Source: Polyangium jinanense (GTDB lineage: Bacteria; Myxococcota; Polyangia; Polyangiales; Polyangiaceae). Taken from it: 64,000 nt of DNA. The translations under genes were made by a program, and so were the position numbers. Within the stretch, counting starts at the first letter, position 1; every line of letters starts with the position of its first letter. The notes beneath the pieces were generated by a model that was given only the letters and a program-made list of their open reading frames with translations, was not told the DNA's origin and searched no databases. Positions 44,628-53,967 of this stretch are shown one piece after another. The stretch lies in NCBI RefSeq assembly GCF_028435365.1, contig NZ_JAGTJJ010000009.1, positions 62,001-126,000 of the forward strand, given 5' to 3'.

Positions 44628-45521
44628 GTGAGCGCCGACAATCGCGAGGGAGCTCAGCCGCCGAGCGGAGCCCCGCAAGCAGACGCGGGCACGCCCGCAG
44701 CGCCGTCCGCGGCGCCGGCGGCCGAAGGCGAGAACGTGATCACCTCGCACGGCGAGCGCGAAGCACGCGCCTACGTCGCGCCGATCGAGGTGCCGAAGCG
44801 ACGGCAGCGCCTGAAGACCATGGACATGGCCAAGGTGCGGATCGCGGCCGACATGAAGGTCGAGGTCATGGACTCGCGGCACATGCCCACGACGAAGATG
44901 GAGCTGCCCCCCGGCGGCCTCCGTCCACCGCCGCCGCCCCCGCAAGCCGAGATCGCGGACCCGAACTCGAGCCCGTGGACGGCAAGCGCCGGCATCGATC
45001 GCTCGATGCTCCCCTCCGCGTCACTCGGCCCCGCAGCGCCCGTGCCGGGCTCGCGCCCCGCGGCCCCGCAAGCGTCGCAAGACGAGGACGAAGGCGGGCG
45101 CAGCATCGGGATCTGGATCGGCGTGGTGGTCGTCGCGGCGCTGCTCGGCGGCGGCGCGGCGTATCTCTTGCGCGGCAGGGTGTCGAGCGGGAGCAACGAG
45201 GCGGGCGTCTCGTCGAGCGCGCCGATCGCCGTCACGGTGCCGACGACGCCCGGCAAGATCCCGATGCCTCCCGTGACCGCGGAGCCAGCGGCGCCCGAGC
45301 CCACGCCTGCCGAGCCCACACCTGCCGAGCCCGCGGCGACGGCGGAGCCTACGCCCGCGGAAGAGCCGGCGGCGGAGCCCACGACGACGGCGCCTGCGCA
45401 ACCGGGGGTCAAGCCGGTCGCGACGACGCCACGCAAGACGACGACCACCACCACGAAGACCGCGCCGACCACGACGGCCGCGCCGACCACGACGGCTTCG
45501 GCACCGCGGCGACTTTTCTAG
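44628..45521 (+). CDS. Single-span membrane protein with long disordered regions
   Basis: Starts at GTG 44628, picked for the strong GGGAGGGAG ribosome site. The 297-residue protein has a cytosolic N-terminal half with one conserved-looking block (MDMAKVRIAADMKVEVMDSR), a membrane helix near 162-184 (SIGIWIGVVVVAALLGGGAA) and a periplasmic tail made of EPTPAEP and TTT repeats. No enzymatic domain. It may be a scaffold or anchor. It is followed 21 bases later by the TPR/PEGA protein. Confidence 0.65.
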   Translation: MSADNREGAQPPSGAPQADAGTPAAPSAAPAAEGENVITSHGEREARAYVAPIEVPKRRQRLKTMDMAKVRIAADMKVEVMDSRHMPTTKMELPPGGLRPPPPPPQAEIADPNSSPWTASAGIDRSMLPSASLGPAAPVPGSRPAAPQASQDEDEGGRSIGIWIGVVVVAALLGGGAAYLLRGRVSSGSNEAGVSSSAPIAVTVPTTPGKIPMPPVTAEPAAPEPTPAEPTPAEPAATAEPTPAEEPAAEPTTTAPAQPGVKPVATTPRKTTTTTTKTAPTTTAAPTTTASAPRRLF

Positions 45522-45542
45522 GGAGCTTCGGGAGGGATGAGC

Positions 45543-46502
45543 ATGCGAACCAAGGCACTGCTTTCGACGATGAGCTTCGCGCTCCTGGTCGCGGGTGCAT
45601 CGCCTGCCTACGCGGACGACGCGACGCGGGCGGCGGAGCTCTTCGAGAAGGGCAACAAGCTCTTCGACGAGCAGAAGTGGGCCGAGGCAGAGGCGTCGTA
45701 CCAGGCCGCGTGGGATCTGCGAAAGAGCTTCGATCTCGCGGGAAATCTGGGCGATGTGGAGATGACGCTGGGCCAGCACCGCGACGCGGCGGAGCATCTT
45801 TCGTACGCGCTGGAGGAGTTCCCGGCGGGCGGGAAACCCGAGGTGCGCGAGGCGCTGCAGAAGCGGCTGGAAGAGGCGAAGAAGCACGTCGGCACGGTGA
45901 CGATCGGCACGAACATCGGCGGCGCGAAGATCTACGTGGACGGCCGGTTCGTGGGTCAGGCGCCGCTGGCGAAGGCGGTCTTCGTGGATCCCGGCAAGCG
46001 GGTGATCGAGGCGAAGCTGCCCGGGCACGATGACGTGCTGAAGACGGTCGATGTGGAGAAGGCGCAGGCGCAGGAAGTGAGTCTGGTGCTGGCGCCGAAG
46101 ATTGGGGGGACGCCGGGGGGGAAGAGTGTGGCGCTCATCGCGGTGGGCGCGGGGCTTGGGGTGATCGGGATTGGGACGGGGATTGGGCTGATCGTGGCAG
46201 GCCAGAGCGAGCTGACCGCTGCGCGCGCGCTTCGCGATTCGATCCCCGAGGCGGTCTGCAACACCGCGCATCCGCAGCACGGCACGTACACGGCCCAGTG
46301 CAGCGAGCTCAAGGACAAACTCGGCAAGACGGATACCCTTCACAACGTCGGCGTGGGTGTGGCCATCGCCGGCGGGGTGATCGCAGCGGGAACCGTGGCC
46401 TACGCGCTATGGCCCAAGAAGAAGTCCCCGACGACGGGGCTCGACGTGCTTCCGATCGTGGCACCCACGTTCGCAGGTTTGTCGGCGTCCGGGCGCTTCT
46501 GA
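45543..46502 (+). CDS. Exported TPR/PEGA-domain protein
   Basis: ATG 45543 sits six bases after GGAGGG; ATG 45537 touches it and is less likely. The 319-residue protein has a signal peptide (ending PAYADD), TPR-like helices (RAAELFEKGNKLFDEQKWAEA), a PEGA beta domain near 120-165 (GAKIYVDGRFVGQAPL, VFVDPGKRVIEAKLPG) and two C-terminal hydrophobic helices (GVIGIGTGIGLIVAG and VGVAIAGGVIAAGTVAYALW) separated by a loop with two cysteines. PEGA proteins are thought to bind surface polymers. It has a paralogue at 49.8-50.8 kb with the same C-terminal layout. Confidence 0.85.
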   Translation: MRTKALLSTMSFALLVAGASPAYADDATRAAELFEKGNKLFDEQKWAEAEASYQAAWDLRKSFDLAGNLGDVEMTLGQHRDAAEHLSYALEEFPAGGKPEVREALQKRLEEAKKHVGTVTIGTNIGGAKIYVDGRFVGQAPLAKAVFVDPGKRVIEAKLPGHDDVLKTVDVEKAQAQEVSLVLAPKIGGTPGGKSVALIAVGAGLGVIGIGTGIGLIVAGQSELTAARALRDSIPEAVCNTAHPQHGTYTAQCSELKDKLGKTDTLHNVGVGVAIAGGVIAAGTVAYALWPKKKSPTTGLDVLPIVAPTFAGLSASGRF

Positions 46503-46583
46503 GGAGACCGCCCGCGTCTCGTTCGTCGATCCCTTCGAGATCGACGCGTTCCCTTGGCTTCCAGCAAGTGAGGAGACATGCCG

Positions 46584-48167
46584 ATGCGCACCCTACACAA
46601 GTCCCTTGCGTATCTCGGAGTTCTGGTATGTGCCGCGATGGGGCAGTTCGCGGCATGTGCTTCGTATTCCAGCGATTGCAGCGAGAATGGCATTTGCCTG
46701 CGAAACGGCGACGAATATCGCGGCGGTGGACAGGTCTCGCCCGAGTGCAAAGCGCTCCCGAGCGAAGACAGCTCGGTCATCAAGGACGAGTGCGGCATCT
46801 TCGTGAGCTCATCCGCTGCGGATGGCGGAGATGGGACCAAAGCCAAGCCATTCAAGTCGCTTCAAGCGGGGCTCGACGCGGCCAAGAGTGCAAAATTTCG
46901 GGTCTATGCTTGCGCGGAAACGTACGCAGAAGAAGCCAAGGCCGATAGCGTGTCCCTCTTCGGCGGATTCGACTGTGCGAATGGTTGGGCGTATGTGGTC
47001 GATTCGGCAAAACGTGCGATCATCGCGCCGAAGGATGGGGTTCCGCTGCGGGTGAGCGGCGGAGGAGACCTTCTGGTCCAAGACATCGTGGCGCGGGCAC
47101 CGGATTACAGTGGGCTGCCCCCCGACGCCATGCAGCCTGCGAAGTCGTCCATTGCGGTATTCGCCAATGAAGCGACCGTGGATTTTTCGCGGTGCAACAT
47201 GGAAGGCAACAATGCGCAGGGCGGAGCGGAAGGAGAAACTCCGCTCGATGACCCCGACACACTGAATGGGTCGTCTGGTAATCCCGGCAAAGGGATCTGC
47301 GAGGCCGGTGCGGACAACCCCGGCGGGGCAGCCATGACGAAGATGTGCCCGGACGGTTCGACCAGCGTTGGCGGCGAAGGTGGGGACGGCGGCACCGTTC
47401 AGACCTCGCCGTCCTTCATGGCGTTCGCGGGAGGCGATGGAGCGGATGGCGCTCCGGCGGGCTCGGCCGGGCAAAAAGGAGTTGGAGAGTTCGAATCGGG
47501 CGCCTGGAGTTGCGCGAACGATGGCAATGGGACGCCGGGACAATCCGGCGACAAGGGAGGGCCCGGCGCCGGCGCGACCGCGGGTAAGATTGATGCCACT
47601 GGTTATGTCCCGACATCAGGGATGGCGGGCGAGTACGGCAAGCCTGGCCAGGGAGGCGGCGGTGGTGGTGGAGCCAGGGGGGCTCAGGGCGTTTGCGGTG
47701 GGACCACGCGCGCTGGAGCGAGCGGGGGGAGCGGGGGCACCGGAGGCTGCGGTGGTCGAGGCGGCGGCGGTGGATTTGGAGGCGGCGCGAGCATTGCGCT
47801 GCTGAGCTACAACGCATCGGTCGTGCTCTCGGATTGTGTATTGAAGTCCGCGGCCGGTGGGAGTGGTGGTACTGGGGGGGATGGGCAGACCGGCGGTGGC
47901 GGTGGTACGGGTGCGTCTGGAGGCCTGAAGTCGGGTTCGTCCAACAGCGCGTGCGCCGGCGGGGCCGGCGGTGAGGGCGGCAATGGTGGCCCCGGCGGCG
48001 GTGGTGCTGGTGGGCCGTCGGTTGGCATCGCCCACGTTGGCAAAGCGCCCGAGAAGAGGGGCAGCACGATGATCACCCCGGGCACCCCCGGCAATGGAGG
48101 CCTCGGCGGCGGCATCATGAGCAACGCCGGGGCAAACGGTACGACGGGCGAGCTGGTGGCGTTCTGA
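46584..48167 (+). CDS. Glycine-rich surface lipoprotein
   Basis: This 527-residue protein starts at ATG 46584 (AGGAG eight bases upstream; an ATG at 46578 is also possible). It has a lipoprotein-like signal with a cysteine-rich start (GQFAACASYSSDC), a beta-helix-like region around 60-200 (CGIFVSSSAADGGDGTKAKP, ADSVSLFGGFDC), then about 300 residues extremely rich in Gly (GGxGGxGG) forming low-complexity, collagen-like arrays. Myxobacterial DUF1565-type beta-helix proteins have this N-terminal pattern. A paralogue is encoded tail-to-tail at 48200-49750; both share the leader MRT-H and the FKSLQA block. Confidence 0.8.
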   Translation: MRTLHKSLAYLGVLVCAAMGQFAACASYSSDCSENGICLRNGDEYRGGGQVSPECKALPSEDSSVIKDECGIFVSSSAADGGDGTKAKPFKSLQAGLDAAKSAKFRVYACAETYAEEAKADSVSLFGGFDCANGWAYVVDSAKRAIIAPKDGVPLRVSGGGDLLVQDIVARAPDYSGLPPDAMQPAKSSIAVFANEATVDFSRCNMEGNNAQGGAEGETPLDDPDTLNGSSGNPGKGICEAGADNPGGAAMTKMCPDGSTSVGGEGGDGGTVQTSPSFMAFAGGDGADGAPAGSAGQKGVGEFESGAWSCANDGNGTPGQSGDKGGPGAGATAGKIDATGYVPTSGMAGEYGKPGQGGGGGGGARGAQGVCGGTTRAGASGGSGGTGGCGGRGGGGGFGGGASIALLSYNASVVLSDCVLKSAAGGSGGTGGDGQTGGGGGTGASGGLKSGSSNSACAGGAGGEGGNGGPGGGGAGGPSVGIAHVGKAPEKRGSTMITPGTPGNGGLGGGIMSNAGANGTTGELVAF

Positions 48168-48199
48168 TAGGGGAGGCGCCTCGTCGCGCCTGCATCGGA

Positions 48200-49750
48200 T
48201 CAAGGAAACCCGTGCAGGGGGGCTTGAACACCTCCCATAGCCCCTCCGCCCATTCCTCCCGGCCCCGCAGTGCCCGTCGTGATCGTGGCACCGGCTTCCG
48301 AGACATTCCCGCCCCTGTACGCGATCCCGAGCGAATGACCACCGCGGCCGCCGCCGCCGGTGCCGCCGTCTCCGCCATTGCCCCCGGGACCGCCGTTGCA
48401 GCCGTAGGGAGTTGCGCCTCCCATGGTTGCACCGCTCCCGCCGTTCCCGCCGTTCCCGCCGTTTCCGCCGGCCTGACCGAAACCGCCATCCCCACCGTAG
48501 CCCCCGGCGCCCGTCGTGATGCCGACCATCTGGAAGGAGAGCGTGGCGCCAATACTCACGATTCCGATGCTCGAACCACCGGCCATCCCTCCGAACCCGC
48601 CGTTTCCGCCGCAGCCGCCGGCCCCACCGCCCCCGCCGCTGGCGCCAAAGCAGCCCGACTTGCCTTTCGAACCACCGCCGCCACCGCCGCCCTGCCCAAT
48701 CGTACCCTTTCCACCGGGCTGACCGCTCACGCCGATGTGCCCCTTGCTGGCATCGAGCGCTCCGTCGTTCATGCCTCCCGCTCCGTCGCTGCCAATCGTT
48801 CCATTGGCGCCAGGCTGACCGGTTTCGCAATCCCCCGCACCGGTGTCTCCAAGGCCGCCGACCCCCCGGTTGTTCGGATTGGGGTTGGGAGCGGGAATGC
48901 CATCCCCTCCCACGTCGCCCGAGGTCTCCTGGCCGTTGCCACCTTTGCCGCCGCTCGATTCGTTGCAAATCGGATTGGCCTTGGCGGCGCCCCCAGGGTT
49001 CCCGCCGGCCCCGCCCATGCAAGCGTTTTGGCCGCTGTTGCCACGGATGTTGAGATCATCGGGATCGGAGGGTCCAATGTCGTCCGTTGGCGTCACCCCC
49101 TGCGCGCCGTCATTGCCGTTCCCGGCGATGAGCTCGGTCCGCACGAAATTCACGGTCGCGCCGTCGACGATCAGGGCGATCGCCGAACCCCCTTTCAACG
49201 TCGCATTCGCCGCCTCGATACGAAGATCCTCGAGCCGAGTCGTCTGAGCCCCGACGACCCGCAGGGATGCTTGCACCTCATCCGGGGACGCAGGCTCCGG
49301 CGGGTTGATTCTCGCCTTCTTGGTCGTGTCATAATTCCACTCGGCGCCTTGGCAATCGAACCCGCCGAAGATGGAGACTCCGGCCGGCACGTCGACGCGC
49401 TCGGCATAGTCGCCGTCCGCGCACGCATAGATCCGAGCCGTCACCGTCCTGGCCTTGTCGACCGCCGCTTGCAGACTCTTGAACGGCTTGGCCTTCGTCC
49501 CATCGCCGCCATCCGCCGCCAACGCGCTCACGAAGACCCCGCATTCATCCTTGATGACCGATGGCTCTGCGCTCGGAAGCGCCCTGCACTCTTCCGGAAC
49601 CTCTGCGCCGCCTTGGTACGGCTTGCCGTCCTCCGCGCAGGTGTTGTTACGGCTGCAATCATCCGCTGCGAGCGAGCAACCTGCCATCTGCCAGAAGCTC
49701 GCGGCAATGAGGATACCCAGGGAGGCAAGGGCCGCGTGACGTGTGCGCAT
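48200..49750 (-). CDS. Glycine-rich surface lipoprotein (inverted paralogue)
   Basis: This 516-residue protein is the tail-to-tail paralogue of the upstream gene. It shares MRTRHAALASLGILI, SVIKDECGVFVSALAADGGD, GTKAKPFKSLQAAVDKA and VSIFGGFDC with it, then a Gly-rich half (GGNGGNGGNGGSG). The ribosome-site region GAGGAGACATGC is identical too; as in the paralogue, the second ATG (49750) has the better spacing. The stop lies 32 bases from the other gene's stop. The high Gly content means the opposite strand also reads long, but only this frame matches the paralogue. Confidence 0.8.
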   Translation of the reverse strand: MRTRHAALASLGILIAASFWQMAGCSLAADDCSRNNTCAEDGKPYQGGAEVPEECRALPSAEPSVIKDECGVFVSALAADGGDGTKAKPFKSLQAAVDKARTVTARIYACADGDYAERVDVPAGVSIFGGFDCQGAEWNYDTTKKARINPPEPASPDEVQASLRVVGAQTTRLEDLRIEAANATLKGGSAIALIVDGATVNFVRTELIAGNGNDGAQGVTPTDDIGPSDPDDLNIRGNSGQNACMGGAGGNPGGAAKANPICNESSGGKGGNGQETSGDVGGDGIPAPNPNPNNRGVGGLGDTGAGDCETGQPGANGTIGSDGAGGMNDGALDASKGHIGVSGQPGGKGTIGQGGGGGGGSKGKSGCFGASGGGGGAGGCGGNGGFGGMAGGSSIGIVSIGATLSFQMVGITTGAGGYGGDGGFGQAGGNGGNGGNGGSGATMGGATPYGCNGGPGGNGGDGGTGGGGRGGHSLGIAYRGGNVSEAGATITTGTAGPGGMGGGAMGGVQAPLHGFP

Positions 49751-49766
49751 GAGCATGTCTCCTCGT

Positions 49767-50771
49767 TCAGAACTGGCCCCTCGCCGCGATCCCCGTAAAC
49801 GTGGTCGTCACCGTGGGCACGAAGGTGAGTCCAGTCGTGGTGCGCTTCTCCGCGGGCCACAACGCATAGAGCACCGTGCCCACGGCGAGGACGCCACCCA
49901 CGACGAGGGCCCCCGTGCCAACGTTGAAAAACGTATCTTTCCGCTGCAACGTGCTGAGCAATGTCGCGCACGTCGCCTTGTTCGCAGCGTGCTCCGGGTG
50001 TGCGGGATCGCATGCCGCGTCCGGCATCGAGGCGTCGAGCGCGTCGGCTTCCTCGTCCGCACCATTCGCAGCAACGAGAAGCCCAATCCCCGTCCCGATC
50101 CCGGCGAGGGCAAGACCGCCGCCCACCGCAAGGAGCGCCCAACTCTTCCCCGCGCCCTCCTCCTTCGCCGACGCCACTCGCTCCACCTTCACCTCATCCC
50201 CCAGCGCCGGCACCTTCACCCTGGTCACCGCCCCCTCCCCTGCCACCACCTTCTCCGCCCACGCCTTTTTCCCCGGCGCCGTCACCTCGATCCTCTGTTC
50301 CCCCGGATCCACCGGCACCACCGATCCCCACACCTCCGCCTCCACCACCTTCCCGTTCCGCTTCACCACGAGCCCCGCGACCCTCGCCTCCGGCGCTACC
50401 TCCACCACCAGCTTCGCGAGCTTCGGCTCGAGCTCCCCGGCCCGTCGCACTGCTTCTTCCGTCCGCCGCTCGTCCTTTGCCGCCTGCGCCGCGGATGCCG
50501 CCTCCCGAAACGTCGCCCATGCGCTCGCCGTTTGCCCCGCCGTCTCGTAACAATCTCCCAGCGCGAGCAACCTCCCCGGCCGTGGATCCAGCTTCTGACT
50601 CGCGGCGAATTTCGGGCATGCCTCCGCGTGACGCCCCTCCTTCGCGAGCGCCCGCGCCTCCTGGAACAACGCATCTGCCGCCGCGCGATCCTCCGCCGGC
50701 CCGGCATGCGCTGGCCCGACACACAGGCTCACGGCGAAAACAACCCCGATCCACGACGACTTCGAGCCCAT
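49767..50771 (-). CDS. Exported TPR/PEGA-type protein (paralogue)
   Basis: The 334-residue protein starts at ATG 50771 (alternatives GTG 50774, TTG 50789) with a signal peptide ending PAHAGP. TPR-like helices (RAAADALFQEARALAKEGRH) come first, a weak PEGA-like domain follows (VVEAEVWGSVVPVDPGEQRI), and the C-terminal pair of hydrophobic helices with a two-cysteine loop (LALAGIGTGIGLLVAANG, AACDPAHPEH, ATCATLL) matches the protein at 45.5 kb. It lies 16 bases upstream of the second glycine-rich gene on the same strand, repeating the module order. Confidence 0.82.
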   Translation of the reverse strand: MGSKSSWIGVVFAVSLCVGPAHAGPAEDRAAADALFQEARALAKEGRHAEACPKFAASQKLDPRPGRLLALGDCYETAGQTASAWATFREAASAAQAAKDERRTEEAVRRAGELEPKLAKLVVEVAPEARVAGLVVKRNGKVVEAEVWGSVVPVDPGEQRIEVTAPGKKAWAEKVVAGEGAVTRVKVPALGDEVKVERVASAKEEGAGKSWALLAVGGGLALAGIGTGIGLLVAANGADEEADALDASMPDAACDPAHPEHAANKATCATLLSTLQRKDTFFNVGTGALVVGGVLAVGTVLYALWPAEKRTTTGLTFVPTVTTTFTGIAARGQF

Positions 50772-50879
50772 CACCGACCACTTTACCAAGGCCCGCGCCG
50801 CTCGTCAGCACACGCGCGAGGGATGAGGGATGCCGCTTGACGGCCGTAACCGCACGGAAATACCCTCCGACCCACCCGT

Positions 50880-51569
50880 ATGGCAAACAATACCTATCAG
50901 ACGTACATCGAAGAGACGCCGATCGACATCTATCGCCACGATTTCATTCGCCGCGGCGCCATGTGCGGCGCGCTCGCCAAGCGTTATCCGGGGCTCGCTG
51001 CCATTGGCGCCGAGGCCGACGCCGTCGTCGGGCAGCTCGATTCTCGCCTGTCGGATTTGCGAAAAGCCGAGGACGAGCAGATTCGCGCCCGCGCCATCGA
51101 GGACGCCGAGAAGCTCGATGTCATCGACGTCTACACGGAGCTTCGCCGCACGATGGCCGTCAAGAACCCCAAGGAGGTGCTCACCCTCCTGCCCGAGGCC
51201 CCCTCCGTGCTCCGCCGCGCGACCGCCGCGACCTTCGCCGAGCGAGCGGGCGCCGCCCTCTCGAATCTGAAGGCGCTCCCCGAGGCGGATCCCTTGCGCC
51301 TCGCCTTCGTCGGAAAACTCGAAATGGAGCTCGCCGAGTTCAACGACGCCGACAAGAAAGAAGACGCGACGCGCCTCGCCCTCCAGAGCGGAAAGGTGGC
51401 GCTCACGCTCTACAAGTCCGAGCTCTCGCAGACGCGGGAAGCCGAGCTCGGCGCGATCCAGAACATCCTCAAGGACCGAGAGAAGACGGTCCTGTTCACG
51501 ATCCCGTGGCGCAAGACCCGCAAGTCCGAAGCCGCGACGGAGACGACCGAGGCAGACGCCACGCCCTGA
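50880..51569 (+). CDS. Hypothetical cytosolic helical protein
   Basis: This 229-residue protein (MANNTYQTYIEETPIDIYRH) is mostly helical with many Leu/Glu/Lys residues and no signal peptide or membrane helix. Central stretch GALAKRYPGLAAIGAEADAV and a coiled-coil-like C-terminal half are all that can be described. Family not recognised. It diverges from the PEGA paralogue across a 108-base gap with promoter room for both. Confidence 0.6.
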   Translation: MANNTYQTYIEETPIDIYRHDFIRRGAMCGALAKRYPGLAAIGAEADAVVGQLDSRLSDLRKAEDEQIRARAIEDAEKLDVIDVYTELRRTMAVKNPKEVLTLLPEAPSVLRRATAATFAERAGAALSNLKALPEADPLRLAFVGKLEMELAEFNDADKKEDATRLALQSGKVALTLYKSELSQTREAELGAIQNILKDREKTVLFTIPWRKTRKSEAATETTEADATP

Positions 51570-51615
51570 ACCCCGACGAAGGCGCAGGCGGCGCCACAAG
51601 CGTCGGAAAACGCAC

Positions 51616-51850
51616 CTGCGATGGCGCGGAAGCGTCTGCAAACGGCTGCAAGACGTTCGCGCGATGGTGCGGAGACCTCTGCAGGCGCCTGAGGGCGGCT
51701 CCCGCTTCGATGCAGGACCCTTCGCAAACGGCTCCCGGCACGCGCCGCGACGGTGCGGAACAGGTTTCCGTCGTTTGCAGACGCTCCGGCGCCATCCCGC
51801 CCGGGCTCGCAAGCCGCTTGCGGACGTCTCCGCACCATCGCGGGCCGCCT
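51616..51850. repeat. Degenerate repeat cluster with both orientations
   Basis: About five copies of a 35-base motif (core GCGATGGTGCGGAGAC then GTCTGCAAACGGC) occur in the 295-base gap: three on the plus strand (near 51618, 51661, 51747) and two on the minus strand (near 51784-51800 and 51826-51841). Perfect inverted pairs are 51661-51676 with 51826-51841 (16 bases) and 51632-51644 with 51772-51784 (13 bases). I see no gene in this stretch. It separates convergent genes. Confidence 0.7.
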
Positions 51851-51864
51851 GGCAAGCGGTTGCT

Positions 51865-53232
51865 TCACGGATTGTAGAGATCGTCGTTGCGCTTCGCGGG
51901 CCGTGGGGCCGCTTTGGCCGGCGTGAGCGGCTTCGGAGGTGGAGCGACTTTCACCGGGCTGACGTCACGCGCCGGCGAGACGAGCGGCGGGGCGGCAGGC
52001 TCGTCCGCCGCGTCCGCCCCCGCATCCACGGCCACCGCTTCGGCGACCATCGCCGGTTGTGCTTTCGCGACCGCTCCCGCCGCTGCGCTCGCTTCCGCTC
52101 GCGCTTCCGGCTCCGCGACCGCCGGGCGCTTCATGAGCACGAAGACCACGAGCAGCCCCGCCACCACGGCCGCGAGGACACCCGACGCGATCAACACGCC
52201 CACGGATACCGGCCTCTTGCGCCCGGAGCTCGCCACCACGGGCGCCGGAGATGCCGCGAGCGGCACGGTCGCCTCGGCCGCCGTCACAGCCGCCACCACG
52301 ATCTCCGCCGACGACCCCCCTCGCGATCCCCGCGACGCCACCACCCGCCCGACCCGCTCCACGTACACCCGCGCATGCGCCGGCGCGTACGGCGCGAGCG
52401 CCGCTGCCAGCTCCCCGACATCGCGAAACCTCTCCTCCCGATTCCGCGCCAAGCACCGCAGGATCACCGCCTCGAACCCTGCCGGCGCGTCCGCTCGGTA
52501 CTGCCGCAGCGGCGTCGGTTGCCCCGCGATCACCAGCGCACACACCGCCTGGATCGTCTCCGCATGGAACGGCGTCTTCCCGCAGACGAGCTGGTACAGA
52601 ATGATCCCGAGCGCCCACACATCGCTCCGCGCGTCCACGCTCTTCGGCGTGTTCATCTGCTCCGGCGACATGTAGAGCGGCGAGCCGAGCATCTGCGACT
52701 CGTGCGTCAGCGCCACGTCGGATCCCATGAGCTTCGAGATCCCGAAGTCCAGCACCTTCACGCACGGAGCTCCGCTCACGTCTTGCGTCAGGAACAGGTT
52801 CGCCGGCTTCAGATCCCGGTGCACGATCCCCGCCGCGTGCGCCTCCCCGACGGCCTCGCACGCTTGCAGCACGAGCTCCACCGCCTCCTCGAACGGCAGT
52901 TGCCTCCGCGCCTTCAGCGTCGCGGCGAGGTCTTGCCCGTCGAGGTACTCCATCACGATGTACGGCGCGTCGTTCTCGTCGGCCCCCACATCGAGCACAC
53001 GCGCCACGTGGTGGCTCTTCAAGAGCACCGCGGCGCGCGCCTCGCGCAAAAACCGCTCGCGTTGCTCCGGGCTCACGACGCGACCCGTGAGGAGTGACTT
53101 CACCGCGACGAGCTGCCCGAGATCCACGTGCCTCGCGGCCACGACGACGCCCATCGCGCCCGAGCCGAGCACGCGCTCCACGCGATACTTCCGCGCCAGG
53201 AGATCGCCGGGTTTGACGGGCATCTGGCTCAT
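51865..53232 (-). CDS. Membrane Ser/Thr protein kinase
   Basis: This is a 455-residue Hanks-type kinase: VLGSGAMGVVVAA, Lys in LVAVKSLL, VHRDLKPANLF, VLDFGISKL, GSPLYMSPEQM and DVWALGIILYQLVCG. ATG 53232 (MSQMPVKPGDLLARKYRVE) gives the usual short N-terminus. After residue 275 a linker leads to a single membrane helix near 340-362 (VGVLIASGVLAAVVAGLLVVFV) and an Ala/Pro/Val-rich outer tail. The four kinase genes in this window differ in tail and regulatory domain, so they are unlikely to be recent copies. Confidence 0.92.
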   Translation of the reverse strand: MSQMPVKPGDLLARKYRVERVLGSGAMGVVVAARHVDLGQLVAVKSLLTGRVVSPEQRERFLREARAAVLLKSHHVARVLDVGADENDAPYIVMEYLDGQDLAATLKARRQLPFEEAVELVLQACEAVGEAHAAGIVHRDLKPANLFLTQDVSGAPCVKVLDFGISKLMGSDVALTHESQMLGSPLYMSPEQMNTPKSVDARSDVWALGIILYQLVCGKTPFHAETIQAVCALVIAGQPTPLRQYRADAPAGFEAVILRCLARNREERFRDVGELAAALAPYAPAHARVYVERVGRVVASRGSRGGSSAEIVVAAVTAAEATVPLAASPAPVVASSGRKRPVSVGVLIASGVLAAVVAGLLVVFVLMKRPAVAEPEARAEASAAAGAVAKAQPAMVAEAVAVDAGADAADEPAAPPLVSPARDVSPVKVAPPPKPLTPAKAAPRPAKRNDDLYNP

Positions 53233-53451
53233 GAAGCGCCATCTCAGCCGACTCGTACGGCAAGTCAAGAACGTGGAGCCTCGCCTGTTCGCCCTCGCGA
53301 ACGTCGGCGGTTGTCGCCTCGGTTTGTCTCCACCCAACACGGGACATCCCCGGCGCTCCGAACGTCACCCGCATGTTCCGTGTCCTCCCTCACGCACACG
53401 CCTGGCGGTTCCTCATGGACTTTGGTCCCGTGTTGTCCGAAAATCGCAGCC

Positions 53452-53955
53452 GTGAGCAATCCACAAAGACCTCCGGATCGTGGCCCTCGCCGGAGCGATC
53501 CGGGCGTCGATGATCCGCGCACGGGACCGGACAGCCAGCCGCCTACGTCCACATCGTTCTCGGGCGTGATCGCGCGCGGCTTCGACGCCGTGCCCATCTC
53601 CGTGCGGGGGGACAGGTCCACGCCGCCGAGCGTGCCGTCGAGTCGCCTCCCGCCTTCGTCGGGGACCGTGCCGACGAGTGGTCCTTCGAGCACCCCTGCG
53701 TCGGGCCAACCGAGCTCGGGCGTTCGTCGTACCAAGGGCGGCATCTACCAGGCCGTGCGCCTCCTCGATCAGAAGCACGGATCGTTCTTCATCTCGCGGC
53801 TCATCCTCGTGACCGGCGTCAACCTCCGCAGCTTCGATTCTTCGAGCGTGGACGATCCCGTCGTCGCCGAGAAGCTCATCAAAGCGCTCCGCCCCCTGCT
53901 CTCTCCGGCGGAGCTCGACGGCCTCATGCCGCTGCTTGTCGCGCCGCAACGCTGA
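53452..53955 (+). CDS. Protein with disordered N-terminus and short conserved-looking C-terminal domain
   Basis: The 167-residue protein starts at GTG 53452. Residues 1-100 are Ser/Pro/Thr-rich and disordered. The last 60 form an amphipathic helical domain (IYQAVRLLDQKHGSFFISRL, VVAEKLIKALRPLLSPAELD) that is probably the functional part. I do not recognise it. It is followed 12 bases later by the monooxygenase gene and may be in its operon. Confidence 0.5.
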   Translation: MSNPQRPPDRGPRRSDPGVDDPRTGPDSQPPTSTSFSGVIARGFDAVPISVRGDRSTPPSVPSSRLPPSSGTVPTSGPSSTPASGQPSSGVRRTKGGIYQAVRLLDQKHGSFFISRLILVTGVNLRSFDSSSVDDPVVAEKLIKALRPLLSPAELDGLMPLLVAPQR

Positions 53956-53967
53956 AGGGAGCTCGTC

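Noticed and set aside
48212..49798. Plus-strand Ala-rich frame opposite the second glycine-rich gene
   Set aside because: Only the minus-strand frame matches the paralogue at 46.6-48.2 kb in its N-terminus and leader.
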